Shown in pieces: positions 1 through 5,040 of a stretch of 5,040 nt of DNA; the stretch's first letter is position 1; each line of letters starts with the position of its first letter. The notes beneath the pieces were generated by a model. The model searched no databases. It was not told where the DNA came from and worked only from the letters and a program-made list of their open reading frames with translations. Both the position numbers and the translations under genes were made by a program. Origin of the DNA: Candidatus Thiodictyon intracellulare (GTDB taxonomy: Bacteria; Pseudomonadota; Gammaproteobacteria; Chromatiales; Chromatiaceae). The stretch is taken from assembly GCA_016292295.1 (NCBI GenBank), contig JADNEJ010000094.1, positions 1-5,040 on the forward strand, given 5' to 3'.

Positions 1-445
1 TGTAGACGAAACCGAGGCGATGCAGCAGTGCGGTCATCCCGCTGGCGGTGTAGGTAACGCCAAATGCCTCATCGACCCACGCGGCGACATCCTTGGCCGT
101 CAGGTATAGATGTGCTTGAACAGGCAGATCCAGGGCCACCAGATCAGTGTCGGTGCGCGCGCAGTCGCTCCCCTGGTAGGCCATGTGCAACAAACCGGGC
201 AGACCGCGCTGCTCTGCCGGCCTTGATCATAATTCCGCCAACCTTGTTCAGTCCCTGCGTCGCCGCTCCCTTGCAGAATATGGTCTTGCGCGTGAAAACC
301 TACATGAGCTGGCCGGCCTTGAGCGGATTTGTGATCAAAGCCACACGACCGCCTTGATGCGGTTGGTCTCGTGCTGGTCACGCGTACGCCGGTGGGCGGC
401 ACACAGCTCGGCGAGTTGTTCGGTGGAGATGGTATAGTCAAGCAT
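1..445 (-). pseudogene. IS630-family transposase, N-terminal half, broken by in-frame stops
   Basis: The minus strand starts with ATG at 443-445 and reads MLDYTISTEQLAEL, then RTRD and RIKAVV, which matches my memory of IS630 transposase N-termini. The frame then meets TGA at 335-337 and further stops to about 226. From about 213 down to 1 the same frame is clean again: GLPGLLHMAYQGSD, then AKDVAAWVDEAFGVTYTASG, then LLHRLGFVYK. That second block is the winged-helix DNA-binding region typical of the family (HTH_33-like). The two good blocks are in the same frame, but the stretch between them (about 214-334) makes no family-like protein and is somewhat longer than expected, so it seems replaced or rearranged. 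The DDE catalytic domain would lie beyond the left edge. Family assignment is firm; exact subfamily is not determined. Confidence 0.82.
216..322. repeat. Pair of 11-base direct repeats bracketing the damaged middle of the transposase
   Basis: GCCGGCCTTGA occurs at 216-226 and again at 312-322. Similar flanking bases (TGATCA on the minus strand) adjoin each copy. The repeats lie at the two edges of the stretch where the transposase protein signal is lost, which suggests a local duplication or a small insertion caused the damage. This could be chance in a GC-rich sequence, and the bracketed bases resemble nothing I recognise. Confidence 0.4.
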
Positions 446-517
446 AGGGATGATAGTATATCGACGTCGGCCGGTTACGCTAGGGTCATGAGCGTAAATA
501 TCAGATGAGACGTGTAT

Positions 518-568
518 AGCGCGGAAGCTCTCAACCTTCACCGCCTCATGAGAACGAGATTTCGTCAT
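518..568 (-). pseudogene. Addiction-module antitoxin (HigA-like), N-terminal remnant cut by the IS630 insertion
   Basis: The minus strand from ATG at 566-568 reads MTKSRSHEAVKVESFRA, which closely resembles the start of small putative addiction-module antidote proteins (COG3636-like). In that family this is followed by a segment like DPEFAAEYLNA and a helix-turn-helix. Here the similarity stops after 17 residues at the codon spanning 518-520, precisely beside the TA that begins the IS630 element. A purine-rich AGGA ribosome-binding site lies just upstream, next to the stop of the toxin remnant. The frame stays open through the IS end and into the transposase N-terminus, giving a chimeric frame of about 77 codons. 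The DNA-binding domain is gone, so antitoxin function is not expected. Assignment is from motif memory over a short stretch. Confidence 0.6.
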
Positions 569-579
569 GGTCAGGTCCT

Positions 580-663
580 CTATTGCCAGTCGCGCCAACA
601 CTGGACCGCGTGGTCGATGTCGCTGTCCTGGCCGTGTTTGTCGCTTATAAGCGACAGGGCGTC
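580..663 (-). pseudogene. RelE/HigB-like addiction-module toxin, C-terminal remnant
   Basis: The minus strand ends in DKHGQDSDIDHAVQCWRDWQ followed by a stop at 580-582. Killer proteins of the RelE/HigB-like family (COG3657-like) commonly end with a GGDKxxQxxDIxxAxxYWxDW pattern, and this tail fits it well. The stop is 11 bases before the antitoxin ATG, as expected for a toxin-first operon. Upstream of the DK residues the match fades (SLIS in place of the usual LLCGG), and no N-terminal part is visible, so the gene is truncated. The longer open frame that continues to 867 on this strand carries no toxin-like residues. Together with the antitoxin remnant this is a dead toxin-antitoxin operon. 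Confidence 0.6.
639..656. repeat. 18-base perfect palindrome
   Basis: TGTCGCTTATAAGCGACA is its own reverse complement. It lies inside the toxin remnant at the point where the protein similarity to the family begins to fail. It could be a binding site, a scar of rearrangement or coincidence; nothing else in the window repeats it. Confidence 0.5.
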
Positions 664-682
664 AAGGTAACATATCCACATC

Positions 683-735
683 TGAGCCGTTGGCATAGGG
701 AGAGGGCTTCGCCCGCAACCGGGCCTACGGTCTCG
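683..735. repeat. Possible dispersed intergenic repeat with a GGGC-TTC-GCCC hairpin
   Basis: The stretch holds the short hairpin GGGCTTCGCCC at 704-714, followed by CAACCGGGCCTACGG. I recall similar strings of this type (GGGCGAAGCCC beside CCGGTTGCGGG) as common intergenic repeats in purple sulfur bacteria and relatives. Only one copy is in this window, so its repetitive nature is an inference. It lies where the toxin remnant loses its identity and just before the EACC1-like reading segments. Confidence 0.3.
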
Positions 736-756
736 TCCCGAATTCCTGGAATTTTG

Positions 757-1177
757 ATGAGAAACCCGATGACCGCTACGACCATCACCCTGCGGCTGGA
801 GCCCCAGCTCCCGGACGCCCTGACCGAGGACGAACTTGACGCACTGACCCGCGCCCTGGCTCGACAACTGGACGCCCCGAACTGACGGCCGCGGTCGGCC
901 TGCCGGACCCTGACGGGGCCGTGGCCCGGGCGGGTGCCAAGGGGTTGAGTCAAAGCCTGTGGACCCTGGTGCTGGAGGCGCTGCCCAAGGCGGTCTCGGC
1001 CCTGGTGGACTTTCTCAAGGGCTGGGTGGCGCGCGAGTCTTGCGAGTGACGATCAAAGTGCAGCGGGGCACGGACCTGATCGAGGTCGCCTTCGACTCGC
1101 GGACCATGAACGAGGCGCAGGTGGAGATCATGACCAGGCGGTTGCTCAAGCTGGTGAGGGCTGATGGGTCGGACTGA
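757..1177 (+). pseudogene. EACC1-like conflict-system component, split by two frameshifts
   Basis: Three segments in successive frames read like one protein of about 135 residues. The first, from ATG 757 or more likely ATG 769 (MTATTITLRLEPQLPDALTE), stops at 883-885. The second starts around 882 and runs to a TGA at 1047-1049; it contains GLPDPDGAVARAGAKG, then LWTLVLEALPKAVSALVDFL and GWVAR. The third contains RVTIKVQRGTDLIEVAFDS and ends at 1175-1177. The order of an N-terminal strand and helix, a G/A-rich turn with a hydrophobic helix ending in tryptophan, and a C-terminal VTI/V-G-x-I-E hairpin resembles EACC1 proteins. These accompany peptidase or other effector genes in predicted bacterial conflict systems. 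Adding one base near 881 (restoring APELTAAVG) and one near 1040 (restoring ESLRVTI) joins all three. A sequencing error or coupled small genes are alternatives. Upstream GGA at 748-750 could serve ATG 757. Confidence 0.5.
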
Positions 1178-1401
1178 GCCCGCAGGTCGTGCTCGGCGTC
1201 AGGCACTCCGGGATCTCCCCGATGCGATCTGCTATGGTTGCACCGCACACATCGGACCAGCGAGGGCGGCGGCCGGCGCCAATGGTCCGCCGGGCCGGAG
1301 CGCAGGAGGCCGTCCCGGTGTGCGCCTGTGCCCATGGACAGGGCACCCGGGTTATACTCCGGGCTGCCCGATCTTCTCTTTAACCATCGCGTTGAGCATG
1401 A
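1178..1401 (+). other. Leader region before zipA, no supported gene
   Basis: These 224 bases separate the EACC1-like remnant from zipA. ATG 1164 opens a plus-strand frame that reads arginine- and proline-rich residues with no domain character. An overlapping frame contains VVLGVRHSGISP, which faintly recalls the first strand of caspase-like peptidases that follow EACC1 genes, but nothing after it fits. The stretch most likely carries the zipA leader and perhaps unrecognisable debris of a partner gene. smc, the usual upstream neighbour of zipA, is absent. Confidence 0.45.
1341..1369 (+). promoter_or_regulatory. Hairpin with a -10-like loop upstream of zipA
   Basis: GGGCACCCGG at 1341-1350 pairs with CCGGGCTGCCC at 1359-1369, with one bulged C and an 8-base loop GTTATACT. 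The loop contains TATACT, a good match to a sigma-70 -10 box. TGGACA at 1335-1340 resembles a -35 box, but the spacing of 12 bases is too short for a standard promoter. A pyrimidine run (CTTCTCTTT) begins shortly after the stem, so the hairpin might instead be a weak terminator for upstream transcription. Which role applies cannot be decided from sequence. Confidence 0.35.
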
Positions 1402-4567
<3,166 letters not shown>

Positions 4568-4604
4568 CCCGGGCGATCCTTACCAGGTCTTGACCCAGGA
4601 AGGC

Positions 4605-4667
4605 CTCTCACGGAGACACAGAGATACGCAGAAGAGAATTCTCCGTGTCTCTGTGTCTTCGTGAGAG
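4605..4667. repeat. Imperfect inverted repeat with 29-base arms (GGAGACACAGAG type)
   Basis: Bases 4605-4633 pair with 4639-4667 with three mismatches around a 5-base loop (GAGAA). The arms begin CTCTCACG and contain AGACACAGAGA. Sequences of the kind GGAGACACGGAGACAC, often as inverted copies, are widespread dispersed repeats in many environmental bacteria, as far as I recall. The structure could form a hairpin in either transcript. It has no coding capacity and lies between the MITE-like element and the right IS630 fragment. Confidence 0.75.
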
Positions 4668-4837
4668 ATCTTTAGAAATTGATGAGTGGTAAGGATGGAA
4701 TGAGTTATGCTTTTCCCGCGTACGGGTTACCGCGGTAGAGTGGTAGAGCCCCGCCGGTCCAGTCCGACCATGCCCCGCGAGAAGGGTGAGCTGTGACCGG
4801 CAACCTCTGGGTCTGACGAGTCGGTGCCGGTCATATC
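4668..4837. other. Intergenic stretch with nothing recognised
   Basis: About 170 bases lie between the second inverted repeat and the IS630 fragment. I see no gene-like reading frame, RNA gene or obvious signal. The IS630 transposase N-terminus that would be expected before the right fragment is not found here, so the element was truncated at about 4838. Together with the repeats from 4428 onward, this makes about 410 bases downstream of ligA free of genes. Confidence 0.6.
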
Positions 4838-5040
4838 AGCAGGGCTGTCTACTCGGTTTGTTGCAAATGGTCTACCAGGGGAGCGACTGCGTGCTCACCG
4901 ACACTGATCAGGTGGTCCTGAATGTGCCTGTTCAAGCACACCTGTACCTGATGGCCAAAGATGTCGCCGCGTGGGTCGCTGAGGCATTTGGCGTCACCTA
5001 CACCGCCAGCGGGATGACCGCACTGCTGCATCGCCTCGGT
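4838..5040 (+). pseudogene. IS630-family transposase fragment, 5' truncated, running off the right edge
   Basis: From about 4838 the plus strand reads GLLQMVYQGSDC, then VQAHLYLMAKDVAAWVAEAF, then GVTYTASGMTALLHRLG up to the window end. This is the same winged-helix region as in the left transposase remnant. The DNA is the reverse complement of bases 11-213 without gaps and with about 18 mismatches by hand count. The N-terminal part (MLDYTISTEQ in the left copy) is absent, and upstream bases are unrelated. ATG 4867 is in frame but corresponds to an internal methionine, so it is not a true start. The catalytic DDE domain, if present, lies beyond 5040. Substitutions such as LNVPV for LDLPV and LYLM for LYLT suggest decay. 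Confidence 0.8.

Larger units (their letters stand above)
1..516 (-). mobile_element. Decayed IS630-family insertion sequence, 5' part, continuing past the left edge
   Basis: The minus strand carries the upstream end and the transposase start of an IS630-type element. The probable outer boundary is the TA at 515-518. Antitoxin-like coding sequence on the far side stops exactly there, and IS630/Tc1-mariner elements are known to insert at TA. About 70 bases lie between this boundary and the transposase start at 445, and would hold the terminal inverted repeat. The other end of the element is outside the window, so the repeat cannot be confirmed by pairing its ends. The element is not functional as it stands because its transposase frame has several stops. 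A related fragment in the opposite orientation lies at the right end of the window. Confidence 0.7.

Noticed and set aside
183..437. Plus-strand frame with a helical-looking stretch (NLVQSLRRRSLAEYGLAREN)
   Set aside because: It is antisense to the IS630 transposase remnant, and its N- and C-terminal parts are shadows of the transposase. No family recognised.
645..953. Minus-strand frame antisense to the EACC1-like start
   Set aside because: It is Arg/Ser/Gly-rich shadow sequence. Only the toxin tail in another minus-strand frame (580-663) has family-like residues.

Overview
The window looks like a chromosomal piece of a high-GC gammaproteobacterium. A zipA-ligA pair with overlapping stop and start codons is a gammaproteobacterial arrangement, and ZipA is essentially confined to that class. 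Strong G/C bias at third codon positions and the style of the insertion-sequence debris would fit a purple sulfur bacterium (Chromatiales). That placement is an inference from memory, not a search result.

Left part (1-756): minus-strand wreckage. A decayed IS630-family transposase (1-445) runs off the left edge, and the element seems to end near 516. Its end lies at a TA, exactly where the N-terminus of an addiction-module antitoxin (about 518-568) stops resembling its family. The tail of the partner toxin (580 to about 663) precedes the antitoxin. So a toxin-antitoxin operon was broken by an IS630 insertion, and the element then decayed. The toxin side gives way to a small hairpin sequence that may be a dispersed repeat (about 683-735).

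Middle (757-1401): three short plus-strand reading segments in successive frames together read like one protein of about 135 residues. It resembles EACC1, the small constant component of predicted peptidase/effector conflict systems. No intact partner gene follows. A short leader with a hairpin leads to zipA.

Core (1402-4427): zipA (FtsZ-anchoring division protein) and ligA (NAD-dependent DNA ligase) overlap by GTGA and are probably co-transcribed. ZipA has an unusually acidic linker. LigA is about 764 residues long, well above the usual size near 670, largely because the helix-hairpin-helix region seems to contain a duplicated module. smc, which often precedes zipA, is not present.

Right part (4424-5040): no intact gene. 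The ligA stop codon lies inside one end of a MITE-like element (4424-4567). That element includes a perfect inverted repeat with 28-base arms. A second inverted repeat with 29-base arms follows (4605-4667), then about 170 bases with nothing recognised. A second IS630 transposase fragment (about 4838-5040) runs off the right edge. It is the reverse complement of bases 11-213 with about 18 mismatches, so inverted relatives of one IS bracket the window.

The only genes likely to be functional are zipA and ligA. The rest is a graveyard of defence/addiction genes and mobile elements.
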